A DNA stretch of 64,000 bases from Closterium sp. NIES-65. Taxonomy: Eukaryota > Streptophyta > Zygnematophyceae > Desmidiales > Closteriaceae. Below, piece after piece: positions 41,032-52,852 of the stretch (position 1 is the first letter of the stretch; every line of letters starts with the position of its first letter). The notes beneath the pieces are model-generated. The model was not told where the DNA came from. It worked only from the letters and a program-made list of their open reading frames with translations, and did not search any database. Position numbers and translations under genes: made by a program. The stretch is taken from positions 1 to 64,000 of the forward strand of contig CANXME010000789.1 in NCBI GenBank assembly GCA_948144175.1, given 5' to 3'.

Positions 41032-41688
41032 GTTTGCCATCTTGACCGTGCGCCACGTCTGATTTGATGGCGCACCGTGAATCCTGCGTATGTTTCGATA
41101 GCGCACACAATGGCATTCGTTGATTTCGTTAGTTTTGTTGCAGCTGCAAACGTGGGCAGAAGGACACACGTATGCATGAATGTGCAGGCGCACGTTTGAA
41201 CCGAATCTCGACTCTAGTCCAGTGGCCATGTTTGGTTCCATCTTTTCTAACTGTTTTAGCGAAAGTCGCTACCCAGCATGGCGAAATTAACGAAACAGGT
41301 TACCCGAGCTCAGCCCGACAAGGACACATGCCCTTACTTCGCAAATTTGTACCGGCCATGACGGACATTGCTCGCCAGAATGCCGCCTCGACAGCTCGCG
41401 CTGTCCCGGAACCAACTCTCTCGACCCTTTAAAAATTTTGGCGCATCGTGTTCGACTCGACGCCACAGGCCGCCACGTGGACTTATAAGTCCGCCGGACC
41501 GACCGTACCAGTGAAGATGACACATGGGTGCCGTCCGCCTTGCTTGAAGCATCTTCGCTTCTTGGTGATTATCTCGCCCACAAGCGAGCTGCAGACGTTG
41601 ACCATCTTTCTTAAAGTGGGGGGTTGTGCAAGGGGAAGCATTTTCGTTATCGGGGCTGACTGCTACGCGTGCAACCCCAACACTTTCG
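41032..41688. other. Unannotated, apparently single-copy host DNA
   Basis: Base composition is more even than in the elements and no part recurs in the window. Frames of 60-100 codons occur on both strands without recognisable motifs, splice context or supporting similarity. I see no gene. Confidence 0.5.
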
Positions 41689-41910
41689 TGTCAGAATGTA
41701 TTTGCTGTCTAGCCTGCAGTGGGGTACTCTGTAATGAGTACAACCCAATTTAGAGTGTTGTACTTGTATCCCAACTCTTGCTAGTGAATCACTTTTCTCC
41801 TTCTCAACTTTCTCGACATTCCTCTCGATACTTTTCCTAAACCTAAAACCTAAGCTACTAAGGCACCTAAACTATGGCCTCTAAGGCTACTACACTCTAG
41901 AACTTTTACA
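41689..41910 (+). repeat. 5' LTR of element J
   Basis: 222 bp, TGTCAGAATG..TTTACA, followed by the primer site TGGTATTCGGAGCAGG. Its layout matches the F LTR (TAGCCTGCAGTGGGGTAC, CTCTCGACATT, CACCTAA.CTATGGC). Confidence 0.9.
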
Positions 41911-42021
41911 TGGTATTCGGAGCAGGTACCTTCCTGCTGCCTTCTTGCTTCCGCTGCCTATCGTCCAGCCGCGCGCCTCGGGCACGCGGCGTATTTTTCT
42001 CGCCGTGCGCCTGCCCGCCGT

Positions 42022-43194
42022 GTGCTCGGGGCGCACGGCGGTTTTCTGCCCGCCGTGCGCCCCGAGGCGCGCGGCGGGTTCCTACCTCGTCGCGGCGTCT
42101 TGGGGGCCCGCGCACTGGCCCCGACCGTCGCCTCCTCGCGGCGTTTTGGGGGCCCGCACGCAGGTCCCTTCCGTTGCCTCATCGCGGCACTTTCGGGGCC
42201 CGCGAGCCGGCCCCTCCCGTTGCCTCGTCGCGGCACCTTAGGGGCCTGCGCGCGGTCCCCTCTCGTCGCCCGTCGAGGCACTTTCGGGGACCTGCGCGGC
42301 TCCCTAGCACGTCGCCCTTCAGGGCACCATGGGGGCCGCGCCCTTCCCCTCCCCTCCCTCCTACTTTCCGCAGCAGCACCCGCCCCTGGAGCAGCCGCCG
42401 CTGCAGCAGCAGCCCCTGGAGCAGCCACCCCAACAGCAGCAGCCCCTGGAGCAGCCGCCCCAGCAGCAGCAACCCCTGGAGCCGCCGCTACTACTGCAGC
42501 CACCCCAACAGCAGCAGCCCCTAGAGCAGCCACCCCAGCAGCAGCCGCCCCAGCAGCAGCAGCCCCTGGAGCAGCCACCCCAGCAGCAGCACCCTCGGGA
42601 GCAGCCGCCCCAGCAGCAGCCCCTGGAGCAGCAGCCCGAGCAGCAGCAGCCACTGGAGCAACCGCCCCAGCAGCAGCAGCCCCGGGAGCAGCCGCCCCAG
42701 CAGCAGCCCCTGGAGCAGCAGCCCCAGCAGCAACAGCCACTGGAGCAGCCGCCCCAGCAGTAGCAGCCCCTGGAGCAGCCGCCCCAGTAGCAGCAGCCCT
42801 TGGAGCCGCCGCTACTGCAGCAGCCGCCCCAGCAGCAGCAGCCCCTGGAGTAGCCGCCCCAGCAGCAGCAACCCCTGGAGCAGCCGCCCCAGCAGCAGCA
42901 GCCCCTGGAGCAGCCGCCCCAGCAGCAGCAGCCCCGGGAGCAGCCGCCCCAGCAGCAGCCCCTGGAGCAGCAGCCCCAGCAGCAGCAGCCACTGGAGCAG
43001 CCGCCCCAGCAGCAGCAGCCCCTGGAGCAACCGCCGCTGTAGCAGCCGCCCCTGGCCCTTGCAGCAGCCGCTCCTGGACCCGGTGCAGCCGTGGGGGGGT
43101 GGGTGTGGGGGTGATGGTTGTGGGGGTGTCGCTTGTGCGTGCTGTCCCCTCCTCCTCCTCCTCCTTCGTCTCCCACTGCTGCAGCTCTCGCTGA
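42022..43194 (+). CDS. Open frame of J: Arg/Pro/Gly-rich, (Ala-Pro-Gly-Ala)n, Cys/Ser tail (390 aa)
   Basis: Residues 1-120 are basic and unique (PRRGVLGARALAPTVASS, RFGGPHAGP, RGTFGDLRGSLARRPSG, GGRALPLPSLLLS). Residues 120-340 are Ala/Pro/Gly repeats of 15-bp DNA units. The last 50 residues are unique (GPCSSRSWTRCSRGG, VGVMVVGVSLVRAVPSSSS, FVSHCCSSR). Both unique ends match F. The first Met is uncertain; the frame is open further upstream toward the primer site. I recognise no domain. It could be a protein specific to this non-autonomous family, or a leader-derived noncoding region whose repeats keep frames open. Confidence 0.45.
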   Translation: MLGAHGGFLPAVRPEARGGFLPRRGVLGARALAPTVASSRRFGGPHAGPFRCLIAALSGPASRPLPLPRRGTLGACARSPLVARRGTFGDLRGSLARRPSGHHGGRALPLPSLLLSAAAPAPGAAAAAAAAPGAATPTAAAPGAAAPAAATPGAAATTAATPTAAAPRAATPAAAAPAAAAPGAATPAAAPSGAAAPAAAPGAAARAAAATGATAPAAAAPGAAAPAAAPGAAAPAATATGAAAPAVAAPGAAAPVAAALGAAATAAAAPAAAAPGVAAPAAATPGAAAPAAAAPGAAAPAAAAPGAAAPAAAPGAAAPAAAATGAAAPAAAAPGATAAVAAAPGPCSSRSWTRCSRGGVGVGVMVVGVSLVRAVPSSSSSFVSHCCSSR

Positions 43195-43270
43195 GGGGGG
43201 TGGATGTGTGGGAGTCTGGGGTTTAGGGTTTAAGGGGGTGCTGTGGGTGTAGGGCTAGAGCTAATCACAG

Positions 43271-43320
43271 AGGCACCTAAACTATGGCCTCTGAGGCTAC
43301 TACACTCTAGAACTTTTACA
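43271..43320 (+). repeat. 3' LTR remnant of element J
   Basis: It matches the last 50 bp of the 5' LTR with one mismatch. It is joined directly to internal DNA at 43,270 instead of to a polypurine tract. Confidence 0.88.
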
Positions 43321-43357
43321 TTTCGAACTTCGCACGTTCGGCCCACATCCATGATTC

Positions 43358-43459
43358 TATCAAATGTTGTAGCCGTTAGTGATTTGTGTCATATGGGGTA
43401 AGCAGTTAGGCTTATGTACCCCAGCCAACCTTAGTCAAACCATCATTCAGTTTTTGACA
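43358..43459 (+). repeat. 5' LTR of element K
   Basis: 102 bp; begins TATCA where the 3' copy has TGTCA, and ends TTTTTGACA before the primer site. Confidence 0.85.
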
Positions 43460-43626
43460 TGGTATCACCTAGGTTCGGATCATGTGGGATCCCGTTCCTC
43501 CCGCTCACGCACGTAATGCCTGGGGCTGTCCCATACCCTAGTGTTGTCACGCTCGTACCGTTCCCTAGCACCCGCTGCGCCTGCTGGTCGCGCCGCGCCC
43601 GCTTTTCCCGTCGCGTCGCATCCCCC

Positions 43627-43802
43627 TGTGAGATTAGTAGGTATAGTGAGGAGCCATAGCTAGGGTTTACCTAGCTAGGCAAGAGAAAGTTAGGCAAAAG
43701 AGGGTTTGCACTAGCAAGAATGAGGATACAAATAGCAAACCCTAAAAGGGTTGTACTCGCTATAGAGCACCCCACTACAGGCTAGAGCATAATATTCTGA
43801 CA
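43627..43802 (-). repeat. Solo LTR inside K
   Basis: 176 bp. On the minus strand TGTCAGAATATTATGC..ATCTCACA, an F-like LTR without an internal region. It is flanked by CCCCC on both sides, which fits a 5-bp target duplication, though the poly-C context makes that less certain. It probably arose by recombination between two LTRs. Confidence 0.72.
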
Positions 43803-43919
43803 CCCCCCCCCCCCCCACCCACCCCTGCCCGTCCCGTCCTCTGTAGGAGGCCATCTCTAAGTCCATGGCAGCTCTCCACTGAGAGGCCCAAGGCCATGAC
43901 ACTGCCTCAGCGTAAATGC

Positions 43920-45209
43920 GAGGAGCTAACTTCTTTCAGACCTTCGCGCCTACTCCAAAGATGACCTCTCTTCTTGTGTTACTGCACATAGCAGCACAGA
44001 GACTATGAGTTACACTTTCTCGACATCTCCACTGCCTTCCTTCGGGGTAGTCTACACGAGAAGGTCTGGCTGTGTTGTCCCTTTGCCTTCACTGGCCCTT
44101 TCCCTCCTGGGACCCAGTGGAGGCTGAGGTGACCGGTTTACGGTCGTCAAGCTCTTTGTGAGCGGCACGGCATCCTTTGTTCTACACTGTCTAACCTCGG
44201 TTTCCAGTCGTCTTCTGCCGACCCGTCGTTGTTCGTTCATCGTGGCTCCATACCGTTCTTTGTACTGGTCTACGCCGATGACCTGGTTTTCGCCACTGCT
44301 GAAGAGACACACGTGCACTGACCTTGGTGAGCTGCGCCACTACCTTGGCCTGCAGATTTCCAGGGACAGAGCCGCTCGCACCATTACACTCTCACAGTCA
44401 CAAATGTTGCAGCAGGTCCTTCAGCAGTTCGAGCTTCAGCACTCTACAGTATAGCGCACACATCTTGCTGTTGACCACAGACTCACCAGTCCCTTTCCTG
44501 ACGAGCCGTTTGAGCCTAGTGGTCCTTACGCAGAGCTTGTGGGCTGCCTCATATACCCTATGGCTTGTACTCGCTCGGACCTCGTCTTCCTCCTCAGCAT
44601 TCTTGCTTGCTTTGTTGCGCCAAGGAGACACCGTCCTGTTCACTGGACAGCTGCTGTGAGGGTGGCGAAGTACCTAGCGACGACATCAGGCGTGGGGCTG
44701 GTTCTTGGAGGGGGCAGTCTATCGTACGTACTGGTCACTGTGACTCTTTTTACGCAGACGACTCCGCAACTCAGCAGTCTACTCAGGGGTAATGTTTCAG
44801 CCTGGGCTCTGAAGTTGTTTCGTGGAGGTCCACACGTTCCTCCTCGGTCTCGACATCTACCGCTGAGGCTGAGATCTACGCTGGAGCCATGGCTGCACAG
44901 AAGCTGCGCTGGTTGACCTTCTTGCCCACTGATCTTTGTGAGCGGTTGAGCTCTGCACCGACCTTGTTCACTGATAACAAGGCATCGATTCTTCTCTGTC
45001 AAGAGCCGCGAATGGAGAGTAGAGTGAAGCACATCAACGCCAGGTACTTTTTTTTGCGAGAGTTGCAGAGGCGTGGATAGGCTCGCTTCGACTTTGTCGA
45101 GTCTGAGGCCAACACTGCAGACATCTTCACCAAGGCCCTTCCGCATTGTGACCACCCGAGGTGTTGTGTGCAGTTAGGTCTTGTTGACACAGGTTCTCGT
45201 CTTGCGTAG
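43920..45209 (+). pseudogene. Decayed reverse transcriptase-RNase H of element K
   Basis: RT fragments in shifting frames: FFQTFAPTPKMTSLL at 43,932 on; a YADDLVFAT-like box near 44,270, out of frame with what follows; TCTDLGELRHYLGLQISRD; GCLIYPMACTRSDLVF (44,539 on). RNase H remains include AEIYAGAMAAQKLRWL (44,870 on) and SEANTADIFTKALP near 45,110. Many indels make it clearly dead. It differs more from the A/E/N group than these differ among themselves. Confidence 0.85.
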
Positions 45210-45401
45210 ACTTGAGTTCTCTACTTACTTTGTTCGTATAGTTACCTCTCTGAACTCTTGAATTGGCCTTGTGGCCCTTTTGCTAGTGCTGACTGTGTGG
45301 TGACGTTGTGATGCACCCTGAGCTTTGCTGTTGTGTTACTGGTCTTGTAATTGTACGGTTTTGGCTTTGCTTGACACCCCTTTCTTAGGCTTATGGGGGT
45401 G

Positions 45402-45510
45402 TGTCATATGTTGTAGCCGTTAGTGATGTGTGTCATATGGGGTACATCAATTAGGGTTAGGTTTATGTACCCCAACCAACCTTAGTCAAACCATCATTCA
45501 GATTTTGACA
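45402..45510 (+). repeat. 3' LTR of element K
   Basis: 109 bp, TGTCATATG..TTTTGACA. TGGGGTACAT (45438-45447) and ATGTACCCCA (45465-45474) are a perfect 10-bp inverted repeat. Confidence 0.9.
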
Positions 45511-45515
45511 GATTC

Positions 45516-46247
45516 CAAGGCTCCTCCGCGTTGCCTTCGGTTTTAACTTCTGGCGGAGTAAATAGACCGAACTGGTTTGTCGAGTGACCCTCGGGGTTGT
45601 AATCGCTAACGAGTGCTGAAGTAAGGATTTGTAAATCCTTACACTTTTACAGCTCATATCGGAACCAGTTAATTTTTTTAGTCCGAATATAGCGTGTTCG
45701 CTATGTTGGTAACTTGGCAATCACAGCAAAGCAAGCCGCTGCCTGCGCTAGCAAAAAACAAGCGACGCGTAACAGATTCGACGCGCTCATCGCGCAGGTG
45801 GTTCCCCAACCCAAACTTTCCAGGCAAGGCAACCAATCGGATGGTTCTTCGCCTGTGAATCTTGCATTCCGTTTTGCCTGGAATTGCTCCAAGCCCATTT
45901 CCCAACAATCACAAAGAAGACTTGCAAGATTCCCTGAAAGCAGGCTCGTATTGTACAATGGTACCTTCACTTACTACATCGTTCTTGCCTCAAGTGACTG
46001 ATAGCGGAAGAATTAGTGACTGAATCTAGCGGATCTACTTGCCGTGAAGTCATTCCCAATGGTCGGTCGTTGTCGTTACGTACAGTGATGGCCCAGTTTC
46101 TCCTCTTGTCTCGAGAGTTTTTTTCTCGAATCATGCTGTGGGCTAGTACTATAAGGGAATTTCGCTGCGCAACATAAAAATGAGTGGTAGCAAAGCGGTC
46201 TACATCGCGAAACCTCCTTCCCATCCCCCCTCTGCCTTTCACGTCCT
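45516..46247. other. Unannotated host DNA upstream of DLD
   Basis: No repeats shared with the rest of the window and no convincing gene. It contains a near-palindrome at 45621-45642 (GTAAGGATTT, 2-bp spacer, complement). The part nearest the gene probably holds the DLD promoter and first exon(s), but no TATA box or start can be named with confidence. Confidence 0.45.
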
Positions 46248-46538
46248 CAGGTGAAGTCGTCGCGGGTGCTGCTCGGCCTCGTTGTGGCTTTCATATTCCT
46301 CGCGCTGCTGCCCTGCTCGGCGCATTCTGCTCGGTTCATTCAGCCGTCGGCAGCAGCGGCGGCGGCGGCGGAATCGGTGAGGGCGGCAGCGGAGGCGGAG
46401 GAGGATGTGCGGAGCCCCATCCCGCTGGCGCAAACGCTGGCGGAGGCGTCCGACATTGCGCCCGACGGTGGGGGTGCGTTCCATGCCGCTCAAGGGCAGA
46501 AGCGAGCGGTGGGGACTCCACCACCGGATAGCGGATAG
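46248..46538 (+). CDS. Possible exon with signal-peptide-like segment, upstream of DLD
   Basis: The frame is open from a likely splice acceptor (CCTCAG at 46245-46250) to TAG at 46536-46538. It has no ATG in frame. It encodes a basic start (KSSR), a hydrophobic stretch (VLLGLVVAFIFLALLPCSA), poly-Ala and an acidic part. It is in the same frame as DLD but separated from it by the TAG. It could be part of a neighbouring gene, a 5' exon of DLD read in another way, or chance. Confidence 0.25.
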   Translation, partial: QVKSSRVLLGLVVAFIFLALLPCSAHSARFIQPSAAAAAAAESVRAAAEAEEDVRSPIPLAQTLAEASDIAPDGGGAFHAAQGQKRAVGTPPPDSG

Positions 46539-49046
<2,508 letters not shown>

Positions 49047-49368
49047 TGCAGTTTGTGTGAGGCATGTGTGACATGCACGTTCAAAAGGCCCTTGCCTCTG
49101 TGAAGCGCCCACATTTTGGCAGTGTTTGCAGCGGTACTCACTGCGCGAAGGACCGTAGTTTAGTGCTTTTTCTTGTTGGTGCATATTGTACATAATTGTT
49201 CATGAAGATGGCCTACCAGTACATGCACTGATTGGATGATTGTTTGCTAGCTCAGACACTACCTGTGTTTGTATCAAGCTTCTAGGCTTCTCTTTCATCA
49301 ACATGCAATCTTAAAATGCTCATGCAAACACGGAGCTTGATTGTGTTATCTTTCAGTCTCATACAAAC
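49047..49368 (+). other. 3' flank of DLD
   Basis: The likely 3' untranslated region and downstream host DNA up to the LTR of L. It is AT-richer than the coding part; no further gene is seen. Confidence 0.5.
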
Positions 49369-49474
49369 TGTCAGATGTTAGTGTTAGTGATGTATGTCAC
49401 ATGGGGTACAACAGTTAGGGTTAGGTTTATGTACCCCAACCAACCTTAGTCAAACCACCATTCCGTTCTTGACA
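49369..49474 (+). repeat. 5' LTR of element L
   Basis: 106 bp, TGTCAGATG..TTCTTGACA. It has an inverted repeat TGGGGTACA / TGTACCCCA like the K LTR. Confidence 0.88.
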
Positions 49475-50115
49475 TGGTATCACCTAGGTTAGGATCCTCT
49501 CGGATCCCGTTTATTCCGCCCTATCAGAACACGCCTGTAGCGCCTATAGCACCCGCCCGTCCCGTCCCGTAGCATCCCGTCCCGTCACACCCGTCTGTCC
49601 CGTCGCGTCGCGCCCGTCGCGTCTGCCCCCCCGTCCATCTCGTCCCTTCCCCTCCAGTCGCGTCCCCCCTCCCCCCCCCCCCCCACCTCCCCCCACCCCC
49701 CACCCCCCCCCCCCCCCCCCCCCCAAATTTGCTAACAGCGTGCTTGCGCCCGCGCCCTACCTGTCACGTCGTTACCTGGTCTCGTCCGTACGCGCCTGTT
49801 GCGCGCCTCCCTCGCGCCTGCAGTCCGCGCCTGCTGTGCCCGCCGAGCGCCTGCCGTGCTTGCCGCGCCCGCCCCGTCCGCACCTGCCCTACCCCCTTCG
49901 TTCGTCCCGTCCGCGCATGTTGCGCCTGCTGCGCGCCTGCCGTCCGCGCCTGCCACGCCCGCCGAGCGACTGCTGCCGCGCCTGCTGCGCCTGCCGTGCC
50001 AGTCGCGCCTGCCACGCTCGCCTCCCGTCCTCGCTCGTCCGCGTCCATCGCACGTTCGCGCCCTGCCCATTCGCGCCCGTCGTTCCTTGCGCCTGTCGTG
50101 TCCGCTGCGCCCTCA
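49475..50115 (+). other. C-rich repetitive leader of L
   Basis: CCCGTC repeats, poly-C runs around 49,671-49,723 and GCGCCTGC-rich repeats to about 50,110. Frames over it are repeat artefacts. No gene is supported. Confidence 0.65.
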
Positions 50116-50118
50116 TGT

Positions 50119-50960
50119 GTGTATGCACTCTCCACTTGGACGTCTGGGGCCCCGCCCCTCGCCCTGGCCCTGAGTGAGAGAGTCTCTTTCTGGTGGTCGT
50201 TGACGACTACTCTCGCTACACCACAGTGTTCCCCCTGGCGAAGAAGTCTGAGGTGACTCCTACGCTGATCCGGTGGTTGCTTACCACTGCGGACACTTGT
50301 GATCGTCATGTCAGCTGTCTTCACTCCGAACGCGGGGGTGAGTTTCGCTCCGGCATTCTCGCTGGATTCTGTCACGAGCAGGGCATCCGTCAGTCCTAGA
50401 CGCTTCCAGAGTCCCCACAGTACAATGGGGTTGCCGAGCGCCGTATAGGCTTGGTCATGGAGATCGCACGCACCTCTATGATCCACGCCCGTGCGCCCCA
50501 TTTTCTGTGGCCCTACGCGGTTCGGTATGCCGCTCACCAGCTGAACCTCTGGCCACGTGTCTCTCGGCCAGAGGCTTCACCGACCAGTCTTTGGACCGGG
50601 TCCCCTGGTGCTGCATCGCGTTTTTGTGTCTGGGGCTGCTTGGCGCTTGTTCGTGACACCTCCGCGGATAGGCTCTCTCCTCGGGCCCTTCCCTGTATCT
50701 TCCTTGGTGTCCCTAAGGACTCCTTTGACTTCACCTTTTACCACCCTCCCCTTCACCGGTTCTTTGACTCCCGCGACGTTCGTTTTGTCAAGCCAGTGTC
50801 CTACTACACCCGGTACCCGTGTCGAGGTCTTTCGGTTCCTCCTCCCCCTCTCTTCCTAACTCCCGCCCCCCCTCCTGCCCCTCCGGTACAGCCCGCCCCC
50901 CCCTGGTCCAGCCCCGTCAGGTGTGTCACACGCTACCCCCCCCCCCCCCCCCCCCTTTAG
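50119..50960 (+). pseudogene. Integrase of element L, broken
   Basis: LHLDVWGPAP near 50,131 (first Asp), then a TGA; VVVDDYSRYTTVFPLAKKSEV (50,193 on, split by no indel); LHSERGGEFRSG near 50,320 (second acidic segment reads SER for SDR, with Glu replacing the catalytic Asp); a TAG near 50,397; then PQYNGVAERRIGLVMEIARTSM (third) and the C-terminal part RVWGCLALV-like to RYPCRGLSVPPPP. It is a different subgroup from A/E/N. The Asp-to-Glu change and two stops show it is dead. Confidence 0.85.
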
Positions 50961-51507
50961 GTGCCGTCCCCTTCTGCACAGTCCTCGTCACAGCCTACTG
51001 CAGACCGTGCGAGAGCAGGTGCTCGTGCCTTGGGGGTACTACCTCTGGAGGTGTTGGAGTTGGAGGTGAGACCGTGCCTGCACGAGGCCCTCGTGCTGGG
51101 GGTGCTGGAGTTGGAGCTGAGCCCGCGTCTGCAGGAGGTTCGAGTCTTCGGGGAGCTGGTGTTGGTCGAGCTGTCCATGGGGGTGCTACAACTGGGGGTG
51201 CGGGTGCACCTACTACGGGACGTGGAGAGTTTGGGACTTGCCGCGTTACTGTTGGTGGTGCTGGCTCTGGGGGTGGTGCGACTGGTGCTTTGGAGAGCAG
51301 TCCTGGGGTTACCACCGCCCCGGGAACTATTTCTCCCCCCAACCCCTACCCAACGCGGCACCAGGCCCATCTTCACCTTGCACGTTAGGAGCAGCTGAAG
51401 TTGGAGCGAGAGGGGCTAGAGTTGGAGCGGCAGCAGCTTGAGCTACAGGAGTTGGAGGACCGGTAGCAGCAGCAGCAAGCGCAGCAACCACAGCTGCAGG
51501 AGCAGTT
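50961..51507 (+). pseudogene. Linker region of L, low complexity
   Basis: GGAGTTGGAG- and GGGGGTGCTGG-type repeats encode a Gly/Ala/Val or Leu/Glu/Val-rich linker depending on frame, as after integrase in the other elements, then a Gln-rich end (CAGCAGCAGCAAGCG). No frame is clearly the coding one. Confidence 0.55.
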
Positions 51508-51874
51508 TGTGAGAGTACGACGGCTTATGCCAGCTATGCTTGCTTGCCTTTACTTTATTATGCTTTTTCTAGCATAGGATAATTATATGCATGCATGAAT
51601 TGCTTGATTTCCTAGGCTAGGTGCTTTCCTATATTTTATTATAGTTATAACAACGAGCTAGGTTGCGTGCACCGAATTCTGGCTTTTCGGTTGACACCAA
51701 ATTGCCTTCTACCGAATTCGGGAAGGATATGTTAGGGACGCTTCGCGACCCTCAGAACCTTCGCGTAACACCTGGTTACTGGGCCTTGTGTCGAGCCTAT
51801 ATACAGCCTCGTGTTGTACCCTGGTCTCAATCAATTCACATTCTCTTTTCTGAGCTCGATCCTAGATCCTGACA
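51508..51874 (+). repeat. LTR-like segment of element M
   Basis: Starts TGTGAG and ends CTGACA, followed at 51,876 by TTGGTAATCAGAGCC, which looks like an initiator-Met primer site. TATATA at 51798-51803 could be the LTR promoter. The left boundary is inferred from where L ends and from the TG start. A second diverged copy of the right part lies at 5620-5860. Confidence 0.6.
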
Positions 51875-52304
51875 CTTGGTAATCAGAGCCTGTTTGCACG
51901 CGCAGTTTTTCGACCGCTAAAACATAGCTTTTAAAACCGCGGGGGCGACGACGGAAAGCGACGATTTCGGGTACGTAAACCAGTTCCACGCTATTTTCTA
52001 ACTTTCTCCTCAAACCGGTTTTCGAACACTCCTCAGGTCTGGGGCGAAAACGTTGGAATTTCGACCGTCGGATCAATTTGAATCTCAACGACCCAAAGAA
52101 TTTCGCCCCAAACAAGTTGGAATTTGAGCGTCGGATCGAATTTCTTTTCAACGGCCGAGATCAGACGCGAATTTCGACTGAAGGAGAATTACACGACCTA
52201 CAGAATCAGCCCTCGTCATTTCTGCAGTCAACTCGATTCTCAGTAAGATGACCAGCGCCTAGAATTTGAATATTTTCGTCGCATATCTTCCTATAAATCG
52301 CCAA

Positions 52305-52553
52305 ATGGAGGAAAATGGAGATAATTCCGAACGAAAAATTACGGAGTTACACACCGGCCTGGACCAGACGCGAGCGGCACTCCAGCGAATAAAGGAGCTT
52401 CTCACAAACCAGTCGTTAGCCGCCACGGCAGCAGCGAACGCAACGACGAATGCAGCAGCGACGTCAGCAGCAGCAGCGGCGACACCGACACTTCACCCAG
52501 GAGCAGCAGCAGCAGCTACAGTGAATCTTGAGGCGGCACGTTCTCAGAATCAA
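52305..52553 (+). CDS. Gag start of element M (possibly Ty3/gypsy), truncated
   Basis: The ATG at 52305-52307 follows a 430-bp AT-richer leader, unlike the GC-rich copia leaders. The 83 residues begin MEENGDNSERKITELHTGL, form a likely coiled coil (LDQTRAALQRIKELLTNQS), then an Ala/Thr-rich part. It breaks off at an F-type LTR remnant. The coiled-coil start and separate primer site suggest a gypsy-type Gag, but no pol remains to prove it. Confidence 0.5.
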
Positions 52554-52690
52554 CAAGTTAGTTGGGCTTAGAAGCCACGGCTAGAGTAACTTAGTAGCTT
52601 AGGTTTTAGGGTTGAAGGAGGTGTCGAGAAAGTTGAAGCAGGAATGAGTGACTTCACTAAGAAAGATGAGTACAAAATATAGTAAGGAGA
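52551..52690 (-). repeat. F-family LTR remnant
   Basis: GGGCTTAGAAGCC, AGTAGCTTAGG, GTGTCGAGAAAGTTG and the parts between align with the outer two thirds of the F LTR in the same order. The inner end is lost and no partner LTR is present. Confidence 0.68.
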
Positions 52691-52725
52691 AGCATGGTGC
52701 ACCACCTACAGCAAATTGGGATGTG

Positions 52726-52852
52726 CTGTCAGGAAAAAAATGCTATAGTCTGTGTAGGCTGTAGTGGGGCAGTTCATATGGGGTACAACACTTTAGGGTT
52801 TGCCACTTGTACTCCCCTTTCTGCTCAATGCATTCATTCTCGTTTCTCATCA
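52726..52852 (+). repeat. 5' LTR of element N
   Basis: 127 bp, TGTCAGG..CATCA. The core TGCTATAGTCTGTGTAGGCT is shared with the 3' copy at 59,123. Confidence 0.9.

Larger units (their letters stand above)
41689..43320 (+). mobile_element. Non-autonomous LTR element J (F family) with target duplication TTTCG
   Basis: The 5' LTR is 41689-41910; the 3' LTR is reduced to its last 50 bp (43271-43320). TTTCG flanks it at 41684-41688 and 43321-43325. At 1.6 kb it has no gag or pol but carries the same Arg/Pro-rich, Ala/Pro/Gly-rich and Cys/Ser-tailed frame as F. The intact target duplication shows the 3' LTR was shortened during or after insertion without touching the flank. Confidence 0.9.
43358..45510 (+). 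mobile_element. Copia element K, internally deleted, with target duplication GATTC
   Basis: Short LTRs (43358-43459 and 45402-45510) of the same family as L are flanked by GATTC at 43353-43357 and 45511-45515. The primer site is TGGTATCACCTAGG. Gag, protease and integrase are missing; decayed RT and RNase H remain. A solo LTR sits in the leader. Confidence 0.9.
49369..51507 (+). mobile_element. Copia element L, decayed, 3' end missing
   Basis: The 5' LTR (49369-49474) is of the K family with primer site TGGTATCACCTAGG. The leader is very C-rich with poly-C runs. Integrase and linker follow, and then the sequence changes to the unrelated LTR-like DNA of M. Gag, protease, RT and RNase H are absent. 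The outer flank is CAAAC. Confidence 0.8.

Noticed and set aside
41172..41753. Small frames (86 and 101 residues) in the host DNA left of J
   Set aside because: No motifs or start context, and one runs into the LTR of J. Expected by chance.
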